DNA of 64,000 nt from JACVRM01 sp963809765 (GCA_963809765.1 CAWEKT010000001.1:1302001-1366000); one strand, 5' to 3'. Counted from the first letter of the stretch, positions 8,338-17,133 are shown. Notes: a model not told the origin generated them from the letters alone. Numbers and translations: made by a program.

Positions 8338-8922
8338 TCACGGCCGGGTCGACTGGGAGACGGGCTCGACCCGCCGCCGCGGCGTGTCGCCTGCGAAGAG
8401 CGCGACCACGAGCAGGATGACGCCGACGACGATGAACGCGTCGGCGAGGTTGAAGGCCGGCCAGAACGCGAAGTCGAGGAAGTCGGTGACGTGTCCGAGC
8501 CGGAGGCGGTCGATCAGGTTGGACGTGCTCCCGCCGATCAGGAAGCCGAGCGCGACGGGCAGCAGGCCGTGGCGGCCGCCCGAGCGGGCGAAGAAGTAGA
8601 TCATCCAGGCGACCGCGAGCGCCGTCACCGCGGTCACGATGGGCGTCGCCGAGCCGAACAGACCGAACGCGATGCCCGTGTTCTGGACGTGGTGAATGGT
8701 GAGGGGACCGATCACGTCGGTTTGCTCGCCGAGCGAGAGCTCGCTGGTCACCACGGCCTTGGTCAGCTGGTCGGCGACGACCGCCGCTCCGGCGATGGCG
8801 ACGAGGGCCACCCAATGCGGCGCCCGCGCGCTCGTCTGCCGCTCGGCGAGCGAGACAGGCTCGAGCCCGTACGTCGAGGAGCCGACGCGAATGTCCGGCG
8901 CGCGCGCCGGCGTCTCGTTCAA
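8338..8922 (-). CDS. lspA: Lipoprotein signal peptidase
   Basis: Membrane aspartyl protease that cleaves prolipoprotein signal peptides. The 194 residues include four hydrophobic segments after a ~35-residue hydrophilic N-terminus. The catalytic aspartates are seen in NLIDRLRLGHVTDFLD and FNLADAFI, with the conserved HVQNTGIAFGLF loop. The TTG start overlaps the upstream gene's TGA. An alternative start inside the hydrophilic extension is possible. The only predicted lipoprotein substrate I noticed in the window is at 2281-2694. Confidence 0.95.
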   Translation of the reverse strand: MNETPARAPDIRVGSSTYGLEPVSLAERQTSARAPHWVALVAIAGAAVVADQLTKAVVTSELSLGEQTDVIGPLTIHHVQNTGIAFGLFGSATPIVTAVTALAVAWMIYFFARSGGRHGLLPVALGFLIGGSTSNLIDRLRLGHVTDFLDFAFWPAFNLADAFIVVGVILLVVALFAGDTPRRRVEPVSQSTRP

Positions 8923-9290
8923 CCCCGCTCCAGCCGCCGCTGGCAGTCGATGCAGAGCTCGGCCCAGAGGCGCGCCTCGAGCCGCTCCGGTGCGATCTCG
9001 CCGCCGCAGTTCGTGCAGATCCCGTACGTGCCCTTCTCGACTCGCACCAGGGCGGCCTCGATCTGCGTCAGCACGCTCTCGGCGCTCTCCTCGAGCGTGT
9101 AGTCGAGCTCGCGGTCGAACGTGTCCGTGCCGACGTCGGCCATGTGGTCGTCCAGACCTGAGACCAACGAGCCGGCCTCGTCCTCGAGCGTGCCCGAGTT
9201 CTCGAGCTGGAGATGCTCGATCGCGGCGCGCACCCGGTCCCGCTCCTCGAGCAGGGCGTCGCGAAACTGGTCGGTCTGGAGCTTCGTCAT
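8919..9290 (-). CDS. DksA/TraR-type C4 zinc-finger protein
   Basis: A 123-residue protein with an N-terminal helical hairpin region (ALLEERDRVRAAIEHL...) and a C-terminal C4 zinc finger, CTNCGGEI...LCIDCQ, typical of the TraR/DksA family. Family members bind the RNA polymerase secondary channel. Many actinobacterial versions lack the acidic tip of true DksA, so a DksA role is not assured. Flanking genes overlap by 4 bp on both sides (DUF167 upstream, lspA downstream), placing it in the envelope operon. Confidence 0.9.
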   Translation of the reverse strand: MTKLQTDQFRDALLEERDRVRAAIEHLQLENSGTLEDEAGSLVSGLDDHMADVGTDTFDRELDYTLEESAESVLTQIEAALVRVEKGTYGICTNCGGEIAPERLEARLWAELCIDCQRRLERG

Positions 9291-9574
9291 CGGGCGGCCT
9301 CCTTCTCGGCGGCGGCCAGCCGCCGGTCGGTCTCAGCAGCGGTCAGTCCGGTCAGTTCGACGATCTTCGTCCGCGCGCCGTGCCCGGACACGAGCCGGAT
9401 GTCGCGCTTCGGCAGCGAGAGCGCACCCGCCAGCAGCTCGAGCACGGCGTCGTTGGCGCGCCCACGCTCGGGCGCCTCGCGCACGCGGATCTTCCAGTCC
9501 TCGCCGTGCCGTCCGGCGACGCCCGGCGTCGCCGAGCCGGGTACTACGCGGACGCGAAGCCTCGTCCCCTCCAC
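9287..9574 (-). CDS. DUF167 (YggU-family) protein
   Basis: A 95-residue cytoplasmic protein. It has the family pattern LRVRVVPGSATPGVAG, ERGRANDAVLELLAGAL and the ending region GARTKIVELTGL. The molecular function of YggU-like proteins is not established. The GTG at 9574 is chosen because it opens the conserved strand; the upstream in-frame sequence overlaps noncoding DNA. The stop overlaps the next start (ATGA). The association with yggT and yggS in this operon is the usual one. Confidence 0.88.
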   Translation of the reverse strand: MEGTRLRVRVVPGSATPGVAGRHGEDWKIRVREAPERGRANDAVLELLAGALSLPKRDIRLVSGHGARTKIVELTGLTAAETDRRLAAAEKEAAR

Positions 9575-9614
9575 GGGGGAAGTATAGGTTCGCCCTGCTG
9601 CGCTTCCGGCGCTG

Positions 9615-10070
9615 CTATGCGGCCTGCGCGGGCCGCTTGACGGGCTTCGGAACTTCGGGCTCGGCCTCCTCGACGCTCTGCAGCGCGGCGCCCAGCAGTG
9701 CTCGCACACGCCGGGTCTCGCCCAGCAGCCGCTCTCGCTCGGTGACGGCCTCGCGGGTGATGGTGCGGGCTTGCGAGTGCGCCTCGCGGACGACGAGCTC
9801 GGCCTCGGCACGTGCGTTGTCCTTCAGCTCGATCGCGGACTTCTCCGCGGTCACGAGTGTCTCGCGCAGCAGCGACTCCAGCTCGCGGTGGCGGCGCAGC
9901 TCGTTCTCGAGATGTTCAACCTTGTCGCGCAGGTCCTCGCGCTCGCGCCACACCTCCTCGAAGCTGTCGGCCACCTCGACGATGACCTGGTCGACCTGCC
10001 CGCGCCGGTAGCCGCCCCCGACGGAACGTTTGAGTCTCAAATGGCGTAGCTCGACCGGAGCAACGGCCAT
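9615..10070 (-). CDS. divIVA: DivIVA-domain coiled-coil protein
   Basis: A 151-residue peripheral membrane scaffold-type protein. The N-terminal LRLKRSVGGGYRRGQVDQVI resembles the DivIVA lipid-binding and first coiled-coil segment. The rest is a continuous coiled coil (EREDLRDKVEHLENELRRHRELE...) with a short C-terminal tail. A GGAGGTGAGG lies just before the ATG. It sits between yggT and DUF167 in the sepF-yggT-divIVA order conserved next to dcw clusters, so a polar-growth or septum role is likely. It is shorter than Wag31-type DivIVA, so another DivIVA may exist elsewhere. Confidence 0.9.
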   Translation of the reverse strand: MAVAPVELRHLRLKRSVGGGYRRGQVDQVIVEVADSFEEVWREREDLRDKVEHLENELRRHRELESLLRETLVTAEKSAIELKDNARAEAELVVREAHSQARTITREAVTERERLLGETRRVRALLGAALQSVEEAEPEVPKPVKRPAQAA

Positions 10071-10082
10071 ATCCTCACCTCC

Positions 10083-10397
10083 CTAGCGCAGCTGGTCGAA
10101 GAGCACCCCGACCAGCCGGTCGATGACCCCGAGCGCGATGATGGCCACGATCGGCGACAGGTCGAGCGGCCCGAACGACGGCAGGACCCGTCTGAAGAGC
10201 CTCAGGTACGGCTCGCAGATGTCGAACAGGAACCGCTGGATGCGGCTCATGGTCGGCGAGTACGGGAGCCTGATCCACGACGTCAGGATGTAGGCGAAGA
10301 TCAGCAGCACGTACACGCCGATGAAGACGTGCACGAAGTTCTCGACCGAGTCGAGCGCATCGGCAAGCAGCGCGGCTCCCGTAGCCCACACGTTCAT
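10083..10397 (-). CDS. yggT: YggT-family membrane protein
   Basis: A 104-residue integral membrane protein with two hydrophobic segments: FVHVFIGVYVLLIFAYILTSW, and another in LSPIVAIIALGVIDRLVGVL. Between them lies the conserved ICEPYLRLFRRVLP motif of the family. YggT proteins lie beside sepF and divIVA and are linked to osmotic protection or division, without a settled mechanism. The ATG at 10397 fits family length. About 180 bp separate it from sepF, longer than other gaps in this operon. Confidence 0.92.
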   Translation of the reverse strand: MNVWATGAALLADALDSVENFVHVFIGVYVLLIFAYILTSWIRLPYSPTMSRIQRFLFDICEPYLRLFRRVLPSFGPLDLSPIVAIIALGVIDRLVGVLFDQLR

Positions 10398-10576
10398 CGT
10401 TTCGGCCTGTTGCGGGGGGTTCCTGCGCCGGAGGCCGTGCGAGAGGCATGGCCCGCAGCGGCGTGAGCGCCGCAATGCAGGCGGCAGCACATGGACGTTC
10501 CCGAAGGGCCCGCTCGCCTCACATGAAGCTCGTGGCTACCGGACACTGGGCCGCGAGCCGACGAAGCCGCTCGGTC

Positions 10577-11139
10577 CTACGCCTGGTTGAAGAAGCCGCG
10601 TTCGAGCATCTTTGCGCGCTCCTCCGCGGACACGGAGACGTTCCGCGGCGTCAGCAGGAAGACCTTGTCGGCAACCCGCTGCATGCCGCCGTCGAGCGCG
10701 TAGGTCAGCCCGCTGGCGAAGTCGATCAGGCGCTTGGAGAGCTCGCTGTCGGTGCCCTGGAGGTTGAGGATCACGGGCACCCCGTCCTTGAAGCGGTCGG
10801 CGATCTGCTGGGCGTCGTTGAAGGAGCGGGGCACGACCAGGTGCACCTGGACCGACGGAGCCGGTGACGGCGCAACCTCGAGGTTGCGCTCGCCGCGGCG
10901 CGAGAGCGAGCGCAGCGAGCTCTTGCTCGGGGGCGCGGCTGCCCCTGGCTCTCCGTCCAGTCGTCGAACTCGTTGCCACGGCGGCGCCGCGGCTCGAGCC
11001 GGCGGACGTTCGGGCGCTCCGCGTAGGTGCGCTCCAGTTCCTCCTGCGTGGCGTAACCGTCCTCGTCCCACTCCTCGTCGTCCTCCTCGGCGATCCCGAA
11101 GTAGACGAGCGTGCGGCTCCAGACGTCGGCAAGGCCCAT
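10577..11139 (-). CDS. sepF: Cell division protein SepF, frame break mid-gene
   Basis: Membrane anchor and FtsZ-binding partner in Gram-positive division. The N-terminal MGLADVWSRTLVYFGIAEEDD is the amphipathic anchor plus acidic linker. The C-terminal globular domain reads VVPRSFNDAQQIADRFKDG, NLQGTDSELSKRLIDFASG and ends ERGFFNQA. The two parts are in different frames; the shift lies in the variable linker between about 10930 and 10965, which contains short G and C runs. A sequence error is likely. It lies upstream of yggT and divIVA, as usual. Confidence 0.93.
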
Positions 11140-11189
11140 GATCCGTGGATGTTAGAGGTCTCGGCCGTCGACCGGGGTGGTCGCGGACT

Positions 11190-11798
11190 TCACGCTCCAT
11201 CCCCCTCTTCGCCCCACAGGACGCTGCCGACGCGGACGTAGGTCGCCCCCTCCTCGACCGCGGCCCGCCAGTCCTGCGACGTCCCCATCGACAGCTCACG
11301 GAGGCCGCGCTCTTCGGCCAGGGCGCGCAGCCGCCGGAAGTAGGGTCGGGACGCCTCGGGGTCGTCGGCGAGCGGCGGCATGGTCATCAGCCCGCGCACC
11401 TCGCCGGCGGCGGCGAGCAGGTCGTCGAGCTCCTCCGGCGCGACCCCGGACTTGGTCGGCTCGTCCGACAGGTTGACCTCGACCAGCGCCGGAACGGCGA
11501 GTCTCGCGGCCGCCGACTGCGAGCCGAGCGAGTGGACGAGCTCGCAGCTCTCGTTGACGACCTTCGCCTTGTTCGACTGGAGGTGGCCGATGAAGTGCCA
11601 GCGGAACGCCGAGCCGTACTCCTCGTGCTTGCGCTGCAGGTCCTGGGCCCGGTTCTCGCCGACGACCTCGATGCCAGCCTCGGCGAGCACCGCCATGTCC
11701 GGGAGCGAGATGTACTTCGTGGCCGCGACGACCGTGACGCCCGGGCCGGCCTCCTCGCGCAGGCGTGCGTACCGCTCAGCGACTCGACTCGCGTCCAC
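11190..11798 (-). CDS. yggS: YggS-family PLP homeostasis protein
   Basis: Binds pyridoxal phosphate and buffers vitamin B6, fold-type III. The PLP lysine is in VVAATKYISL; other hallmarks are EVVGENRAQDL, WHFIGHLQSNKAK, EVNLSDEPTKSG and the C-terminal SMGTSQDWRAAVEEGATYVRVGS. The product is 202 residues, shorter than most YggS (~225-235), because the helix between HSLGSQ and PALVEVN is about 15 residues shorter than usual. No frame break is visible. The GTG start is one base after the pgeF stop. Confidence 0.93.
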   Translation of the reverse strand: MDASRVAERYARLREEAGPGVTVVAATKYISLPDMAVLAEAGIEVVGENRAQDLQRKHEEYGSAFRWHFIGHLQSNKAKVVNESCELVHSLGSQSAAARLAVPALVEVNLSDEPTKSGVAPEELDDLLAAAGEVRGLMTMPPLADDPEASRPYFRRLRALAEERGLRELSMGTSQDWRAAVEEGATYVRVGSVLWGEEGDGA

Positions 11799-11799
11799 C

Positions 11800-12528
11800 T
11801 CAGCCCCCGCGGACGAGCGCGATCGCGCCCTGCCGGCCGGTCAGGCCGCCGTCGCGGCGATGGGAGAAGAAGCGCTCCGGATTGCAGGACGTGCAGTCCC
11901 CCAGGTCCTCGACCTGCCAGCCCGTGTCGCGCAGGAGCTTCGCCGCGGCAGCGGCGAGATCGACGCGGCGCCCGCGGACGACGCCGGCGCCGAAGCGGTC
12001 GCGGAAGGCGGCAGCGACGTCCTCCCCCACCTCGTAGCAGCATGGGCCGATGCCCGAACCGAGCGCCGCGTGCCCTGCCCGGCCGAGCTCGGCGACGGCC
12101 GCCTCGACGACCCCCGCCAGCAGGCCGCGCCACCCGGCGTGGACGAGCGCAATCCGGGGCTGCGGCCCGTCGACCGCGAGGGCGATCGGCAGGCAGTCGG
12201 CCGTGAGCACCATGACCGGCAGCTCAGCCTCGTCCGTCCAGATCGCGTCCCCGGGCGTGCCGCGCCCGCCCGGCACGGCTCGATTGACGCGCGCGCCGTG
12301 CACCTGCCTGTTGAGCGCCGCGCGCTCGGGCTCGGCATCAAGCCGAGCGCAGAGTCGGCGCCGGTTCTCCTCCACGCGCGCGGGCTCGTCCTCGGTGAGC
12401 AGGCCGAGATTGAGCGAGGCGTACGGGCCGTCGCTGACGCCGCCCTGCCGCTCGGAGAAGGCGACCACGACGGCGCCGTTCGGCTCCCAGCGGATCAGCG
12501 GAGCTCCCCAGCCCGGGCCAGGAGCCAC
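11800..12528 (-). CDS. pgeF: PgeF/YfiH-family peptidoglycan editing factor (laccase-domain)
   Basis: Cu/Zn-binding oxidoreductase-fold protein related to the purine-nucleoside and peptidoglycan-editing YlmD/YfiH group. Metal and core motifs are FSERQGGVSDGPYASLNLG, NRQVHG, VLTADCLPIAL, LVHAGWRGLL, GIGPCCYEVG and CTSCNPERFFSHRRDGG. The start is uncertain: GTG at 12528 has no SD, while a CTG at 12498 overlaps the cca stop (CTGA) and follows GGGGAG. It is located upstream of yggS-sepF, the standard neighbourhood. Confidence 0.93.
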   Translation of the reverse strand: MAPGPGWGAPLIRWEPNGAVVVAFSERQGGVSDGPYASLNLGLLTEDEPARVEENRRRLCARLDAEPERAALNRQVHGARVNRAVPGGRGTPGDAIWTDEAELPVMVLTADCLPIALAVDGPQPRIALVHAGWRGLLAGVVEAAVAELGRAGHAALGSGIGPCCYEVGEDVAAAFRDRFGAGVVRGRRVDLAAAAAKLLRDTGWQVEDLGDCTSCNPERFFSHRRDGGLTGRQGAIALVRGG

Positions 12529-13861
12529 TCGCGCGTGTTGCGCGACGGCTCCTCGACGACCTCGTCCAGCAGTGCCTGCAGGGCGCGGCCGAGCGCCGGC
12601 CCTTGCTCGAAGCCCTCGGAGAGCAGGTCGCCACCGTCCACCGCGAGGTCGGAGAGGCGGTGCGGGCTCGAGTGCTGGGCGGCGAGCTCCTGCTCGAAGG
12701 CGGCGAGCGCCGGCAGCTCCCACGCCTCGACGTTCTTCGCCAGCAGGTCGGCGCGCTTGTGAGCCACCAGTGCTGCGGCGCGCTCCGCACCATGCTGGGC
12801 GAGGAAGCGTCGCGCCTGGAATGGAGACGGCTCGCGCGGGATGCGGAACGAGTGCGCCCGGACGATCCGCACGACATCGTCGCGGAGCCGGGTCGGGTAG
12901 CGCAGCCGCCGAGGACCGTGCCGGCGAGCTCGGCGGCGATGCTCGCGTGCGAGCGCTGCCCGTCGGCGCGGGCCGCGGGCTTGCCGAGGTCGTGGAGCAG
13001 CAGCGCCAGCCGGACGGGAAGCGTCGCGCCGGCGTCCGCCCCGTGCTGCACGGCCTCGAACGTGTGCTCGTCGATCGGCAGCCGCTGCCGCTTGGTGCCC
13101 GGCTCGTAGCCGATCACGGCTGAGAACTCGGGCAGGATCGCGACGAGCACGCCGGTATCGCGCGCCAGCCGCAGCGCCTTGCGCGGCCACTGGCCGAGCA
13201 GGAGCTTCGAGAGCTCGCCGCGGCCGTCGGCCGCCAGACCGCCGCCGACCCGCTCGGCCGACACGAGACGCACCTGCGGGGCCCACTCGCGCATCTGGGC
13301 GAGCGTCGGCTCGTCGGGAGTCAGGTCGAGCTCGGAGACGAAGCGGAGGCCGCGGACGATGCGGAGCGGGTCGTCGCGAAAGCTCGTGGGGGCGGTCGTT
13401 CGCAGAACCTTGCCGGCCAGATCGTCACGTCCACCGAGGGGGTCGAGCACCTCGCCCGTGCCGAGCCGCTTCGCGATGGCGTTGATCGTGAAGTCGCGGC
13501 GCTCCATGTCCTGCTCGAGCGGGATCGACGCGTCGGCGACGATCTCGAAGTCGTGCCGGCCGGGGCCGGTCGACCGCTCGACCCGCGGCGGCGCGAACTC
13601 GACGCCGGCCGGCGCCAGCGCGCGCGCGGAGCGGTCGCTGGGGATCAGCCGGACGCCCACGTTCTGCCCGGCGACGACCAGGTCCTCGACCCGCCCGTGA
13701 GGCGCAAGCGCCGCGCGCAGCTCGGCGTGGCCGACGCCGGGGACGACGAAGTCCGTGTCGCGAATCGGCTTGCCGAGGATCTCGTCGCGCACGGCGCCGC
13801 CGACGATCCAGGCGTCGAGCCCCAGCGAGCGGACGTAGTCGGCGACGGTCTCCCAGGCCAC
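12495..13861 (-). CDS. cca: CCA tRNA nucleotidyltransferase-like protein with HD domain, frame break
   Basis: Class II nucleotidyltransferase-fold enzyme that adds or repairs tRNA CCA ends (or a poly(A)-polymerase relative). Motif order: AWIVGGAVRDEILGK, DTDFVV, RRDFTINAIA, LDPLGGRDDLAGKVLRTT, then the HD-type HDLGKPAA. The frame shifts near 12907-12913, around the linker after the HD motif, and continues to the stop at 12495 (REWLLARAGELR). The GTG at 13861 opens the conserved helix; an upstream GTG at 13894 would add 11 residues. First gene of the envelope string; whether it shares the operon promoter is not shown. Confidence 0.9.
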
Positions 13862-14137
13862 GGGGCAATTCTGCCGCTGCGACCAGCGGCCCACGGCATG
13901 CGCGCGTGTCTGACGTCCTGACCCGCGGCCGCGCTTCGCCGTTCAGGGGCACAGTGGATCGCCACACATCCGGCACGAACGCGGCACAGACACGTGCGTC
14001 GTCGCCGGATACGCTCGCCGCAGGGAAGCGGGTGGCGCAATACCCCTCCCCGGGTGGGGGTGTGGGCCTGTCCGGAACGGACATGTCCCGCCGCGCGCCT
14101 GGCTGCCGTGCCGTTTACGTGTCGAGCGGCGCGGCCG
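13862..14137. other. Intergenic region with short palindromes
   Basis: No gene seen. It holds TGTCCGGAACGGACA (6-bp arms) near 14069 and CCCCTCCCCGGGTGGGGG near 14042-14060. Since cca reads left from 13861, promoter elements for the envelope operon are probably here, but no convincing -35/-10 pair stands out. Confidence 0.3.
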
Positions 14138-14530
14138 CTAGCCGACCGTGCCCACGGCCTCGATCTCGACGAGCGCGCCCGAGGGCAGCTTCGAGACCTC
14201 GATCGTCGCCCGCGCCGGTGGGGTCGAGCCCACGTGGCGCGCGTACACCTCGTTCATGCCGGCGAAGTCGTCGAGGTTGACGAGGTACACGGTCGTCTTC
14301 ACGAGCCGGTCGAGGCTGCTGCCTGCCGCCTCGAGGATCGCGCCGAGGTTGCGCATGACCAGCTCGGTCTGCTCGCCGATCGAGTCGCCGACGATCTCGG
14401 CGTGGTCCGGCCGGAGCGCCAGCTGCCCCGAGACGAAGACGAGCTCGCCGACCCGGATCGCCTGAGAGTAGGGCGCGCCCTGGAACGGCGCGGGCGCCTG
14501 CTCCGTGCGGATCGCCTGCTTCTCGGCCAC
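14138..14530 (-). CDS. RidA-family (YjgF/YER057c/UK114) deaminase
   Basis: A 130-residue RidA-like protein, probably hydrolysing reactive enamines/imines made by PLP enzymes. Conserved elements are APYSQAIRVGELVFVSGQ, EQTELVMRNLGAILEAAG, TTVYLVNLDDF and the substrate-binding arginine in PPARATIEVSKLP, ending VEIEAVGTV. The GTG start is 10 bp after the HisB-like gene's stop. The class V aminotransferase at 18255 is a PLP enzyme nearby, but no direct link is shown. Confidence 0.92.
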   Translation of the reverse strand: MAEKQAIRTEQAPAPFQGAPYSQAIRVGELVFVSGQLALRPDHAEIVGDSIGEQTELVMRNLGAILEAAGSSLDRLVKTTVYLVNLDDFAGMNEVYARHVGSTPPARATIEVSKLPSGALVEIEAVGTVG

Positions 14531-14540
14531 GGCGCTGACC

Positions 14541-15060
14541 CTAGCGCGCGACGGGCCGGCAGGACTGCGCGATCGCGACGCCGAGCGACTTGAAGATCGC
14601 CTCGAGCACGTGCTGGGCCTCGTCGCCCTCGATCAGGCGCACGTGCAGGGTCAGCCCGCCGCCGTGGGCCAGCTCGTTGAGGAAGCGCGCGACCACGTCG
14701 AAGTGGAGGCCGCCGACGTGCGCCCGTGTGAGATCGACGTTCGAGACCACCAGCGGTCGGCCGGAGGCCTCGAGCGCGACGTGGGCAAGTGCCTCGTCCG
14801 CCGGCACGCTGCCGGAGCCGTACCCGCGTGACTCCTCGGCGTGGAAGCGCTCCGCGCAGCGCGTCGCCGAGGGCCCGCCCGGCCGCGGCCACCTCCTCGT
14901 CGGCGCCGCCCGGCGCGACCTCGAGCCGCAAGGCGAACCCGGCGTGCCGGGCGAGGAGATCGAGGAGATAGTCGAGGATCGGCAGGCCGGTGCTGACGAC
15001 CGTGTTGCCGCGCTCCTCGAGCGCCACGCGGACACGCAGCCCGTCGTGCGTCTCGTTCAC
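14541..15060 (-). CDS. HisB-like (imidazoleglycerol-phosphate dehydratase fold) protein with lost metal motifs; frame break
   Basis: The sequence follows the IGPD fold: NETHDGLRVRVALEERGN, then TGLPILDYLLDLLARHAGF, and after a frame break near 14853, PADEALAHVALEASGRPLV, GGLHFDVVARFLNELAHGGGLTLHV and LEAIFKSLGVAI. True HisB needs FDHM, HHxxED and HHxxExxFK for its Mn ions. Here DHM reads DYL, the HHxxED site is GGADEEV, and the last motif has QH instead of HH. Dehydratase activity is therefore doubtful. It lies between ridA and murA, not among his genes. The frame break looks like one extra base. Confidence 0.8.
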
Positions 15061-15115
15061 GCGGCGAGCCTACAGCGGCGCCGGGCTCACGGCGGCGCGC
15101 CCGGGCGGTTCGCGC

Positions 15116-16423
15116 CTAGACGGCGACCCGCTCGATGCGCGCGCCGAGGCCGCGCAGACGTTCGTCGATCCGCTCGTAGCCCTTGTCGATCTGGTACGCG
15201 TCGCCGATCATCGACGTCCCTTCCGCGCAGAGCGCCGCCAGGAGGAGCGCCATGCCGGCGCGGATGTCCGGGCTCGCCATGCGCTGGCCGTAGAGCCGCG
15301 CGGGACCTGTGACGACGACGCGGTGCGGGTCGCAGAGGATGATCCGGGCGCCCATCGAGACGAGCTTGTCGACGAAGAACAGCCGGCTCTCGAACATCTT
15401 CTCGAAGATCAGCACCGTGCCCTTGGCCTGGGTCGCGACCATGACGGCGATCGAGGTCAGGTCCGCCGGGAAGGCGGGCCAGGGGCCGTCCTCGATCTTC
15501 GGGATCGCCCCGCCGAGGTCGTCCTCGACCACGAGCTCCTGCCCGGCCGGGACGCGGACCCAGTCAGGCCCGAGCTCGACCTGGACGCCGAGCCGCCGGA
15601 AGGCCGGCAGGATCGGGACGAGATCCTCGGCGACCGCGTCGTCGATCGTGAGGTCGCCGCCGGTGATGGCGGCCATGCCGATGAAGCTCCCCACTTCGAT
15701 GTGGTCGGCCGCGATCCGGTACTCGCCGCCCGCGAGCCGGTCGACGCCGTCGACGTAGAGGATGTTCGAGCCGATGCCCTCGATCCTGGCCCCGAGCTCG
15801 ACGAGGAAGCGGCAGAGGTCACGCACGTGCGGCTCACAGGCAGCGTTCGAGATCGTCGTCCGGCCCGGCGTGAGCGCAGCGGCCATGACGGTGTTCTCGG
15901 TCGCCATCACGGACGCCTCGTCGAGGTGCACCTGTGTGCCCTTGAGGCGCCCCTCGAGCTGGTAGCCGCCGTTGGCCCGCACCGATGCGCCGAGCTCGGC
16001 GAACGCGTGAATGTGGGGGTCGAGCCGGCGGCGGCCGATCACGTCCCCGCCCGGCGGCGGCACCGCGACCCGGCCCAGACGTGCGAGCAGCGGCCCGGCC
16101 AGCAGGAACGACGCCCGGATGCGGCTTGCGAGCTCGGCATGCACCTCGTGCGTCACCACGTCGGCCGCGTGGACGCGCACCTCGTTCGCGCCGAGCCAGT
16201 CGACCTCGACGCCCAGGTGCTCGAGCAGCGCGAGCATCGTCTCGACGTCGAGGATCCGCGGGATGTTCTGCAGGACGACGGGCTCGTCGGTGAGCAGGCA
16301 CGCCGCCAGGATCGGCAGCGCGGCGTTCTTGTTGCCCTCTGCACGGATCCGGCCCGACAGCGGCCGGCCGCCTTCGATGACGAACGACTCCACGAGTGTC
16401 TCCTGAACGGTGGTCGGGGGCAT
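15116..16423 (-). CDS. murA: UDP-N-acetylglucosamine 1-carboxyvinyltransferase, Asp variant
   Basis: First committed step of peptidoglycan synthesis, transferring enolpyruvate from PEP to UDP-GlcNAc. The 435 residues show GGRPLSGRIRAEGNKNAALP, the PEP-binding RIRASFLLAGPLLAR, and the catalytic loop PPGGDVIGRRRLDPH. In E. coli the loop residue is Cys115; here it is Asp127 (codon 16043-16045). The same Cys-to-Asp change in Mycobacterium tuberculosis MurA gives fosfomycin resistance. Later motifs FPADLTSIAVMVATQAKGT and SPDIRAGMALLLAA are intact. The ATG at 16423 is followed on the other strand by a divergent HD gene. Confidence 0.95.
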   Translation of the reverse strand: MPPTTVQETLVESFVIEGGRPLSGRIRAEGNKNAALPILAACLLTDEPVVLQNIPRILDVETMLALLEHLGVEVDWLGANEVRVHAADVVTHEVHAELASRIRASFLLAGPLLARLGRVAVPPPGGDVIGRRRLDPHIHAFAELGASVRANGGYQLEGRLKGTQVHLDEASVMATENTVMAAALTPGRTTISNAACEPHVRDLCRFLVELGARIEGIGSNILYVDGVDRLAGGEYRIAADHIEVGSFIGMAAITGGDLTIDDAVAEDLVPILPAFRRLGVQVELGPDWVRVPAGQELVVEDDLGGAIPKIEDGPWPAFPADLTSIAVMVATQAKGTVLIFEKMFESRLFFVDKLVSMGARIILCDPHRVVVTGPARLYGQRMASPDIRAGMALLLAALCAEGTSMIGDAYQIDKGYERIDERLRGLGARIERVAV

Positions 16424-16533
16424 GTCGCGTAGTGTGCCGAGCCGGTCGGAGGGTTCCCGCGGATGCCCCGCGTTAACCGCGAACGCCCCGGTAGATGCCG
16501 GTTTCGCGGGGAGAGGGCGGTACGCTAGCGCCC

Positions 16534-17109
16534 GTGACGCCGACACGCGAGCAGGCCTGGGACACGCTCACCCGCTACACGAAGAGCGAGGCGCTCCGCC
16601 GCCATGCGCTGGCCGTCGAGGCCTCGGTGCGCTGGTACGCCCGCCACTTCGACGAGGACGAGGAGCTGTGGGGCGTGACGGCGCTGCTCCACGACTTCGA
16701 CTACGAGATCCATCCGACCCTGGACAAGCATCCGCAGGACGGCGCGCCCATCCTCCGGGAGGAGGGCTATCCGGAGGAGGTCGTCGAGGCGATCCTCTCG
16801 CACGCCGAGCACCTGGCGATGCCGCGCGACACGCCGCTCAAGAAGACGCTGTTTGCGTGCGACGAGCTCTCGGGGTTCGTGCACGCGTGCGGCCTCGTCC
16901 GTCCCGACGGGATCGAGACGCTCGAGCCCAAGTCGGTCAAGAAGAAGCTCAAGCAACCCTCGTTCGCGGCCGGCGTGCACCGCGACGAGGTCTACGCGGG
17001 GGCCGAGCTGCTCGGTCTGGAGCTGGACGAGCACATCCGCAACGTGGTCGAGGCGCTGCGGCCGATCGCGCCCGAGCTCGGCCTGCGGACGGCGGCCACG
17101 GCGCAATGA
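16534..17109 (+). CDS. HD-domain phosphohydrolase-like protein
   Basis: A 191-residue HD-superfamily protein. The N-terminal helix carries RRHALAVEASVRWYARHF and then LWGVTALLHDFDYEIHP, which supplies the HD dyad, with a further metal His candidate in ILSHAEHLAMP. The C-terminal half is Lys-rich (KSVKKKLKQPSF) and helical. Such stand-alone HD proteins are often annotated as hydrolases of unknown substrate. The GTG at 16534 is taken as the start; an ATG 39 bp upstream has no SD. Divergent from murA; the stop overlaps an ATG of a possible VOC gene start. Confidence 0.88.
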   Translation: MTPTREQAWDTLTRYTKSEALRRHALAVEASVRWYARHFDEDEELWGVTALLHDFDYEIHPTLDKHPQDGAPILREEGYPEEVVEAILSHAEHLAMPRDTPLKKTLFACDELSGFVHACGLVRPDGIETLEPKSVKKKLKQPSFAAGVHRDEVYAGAELLGLELDEHIRNVVEALRPIAPELGLRTAATAQ

Positions 17110-17133
17110 CGCCCGCGACTCGACGCAATCGGC

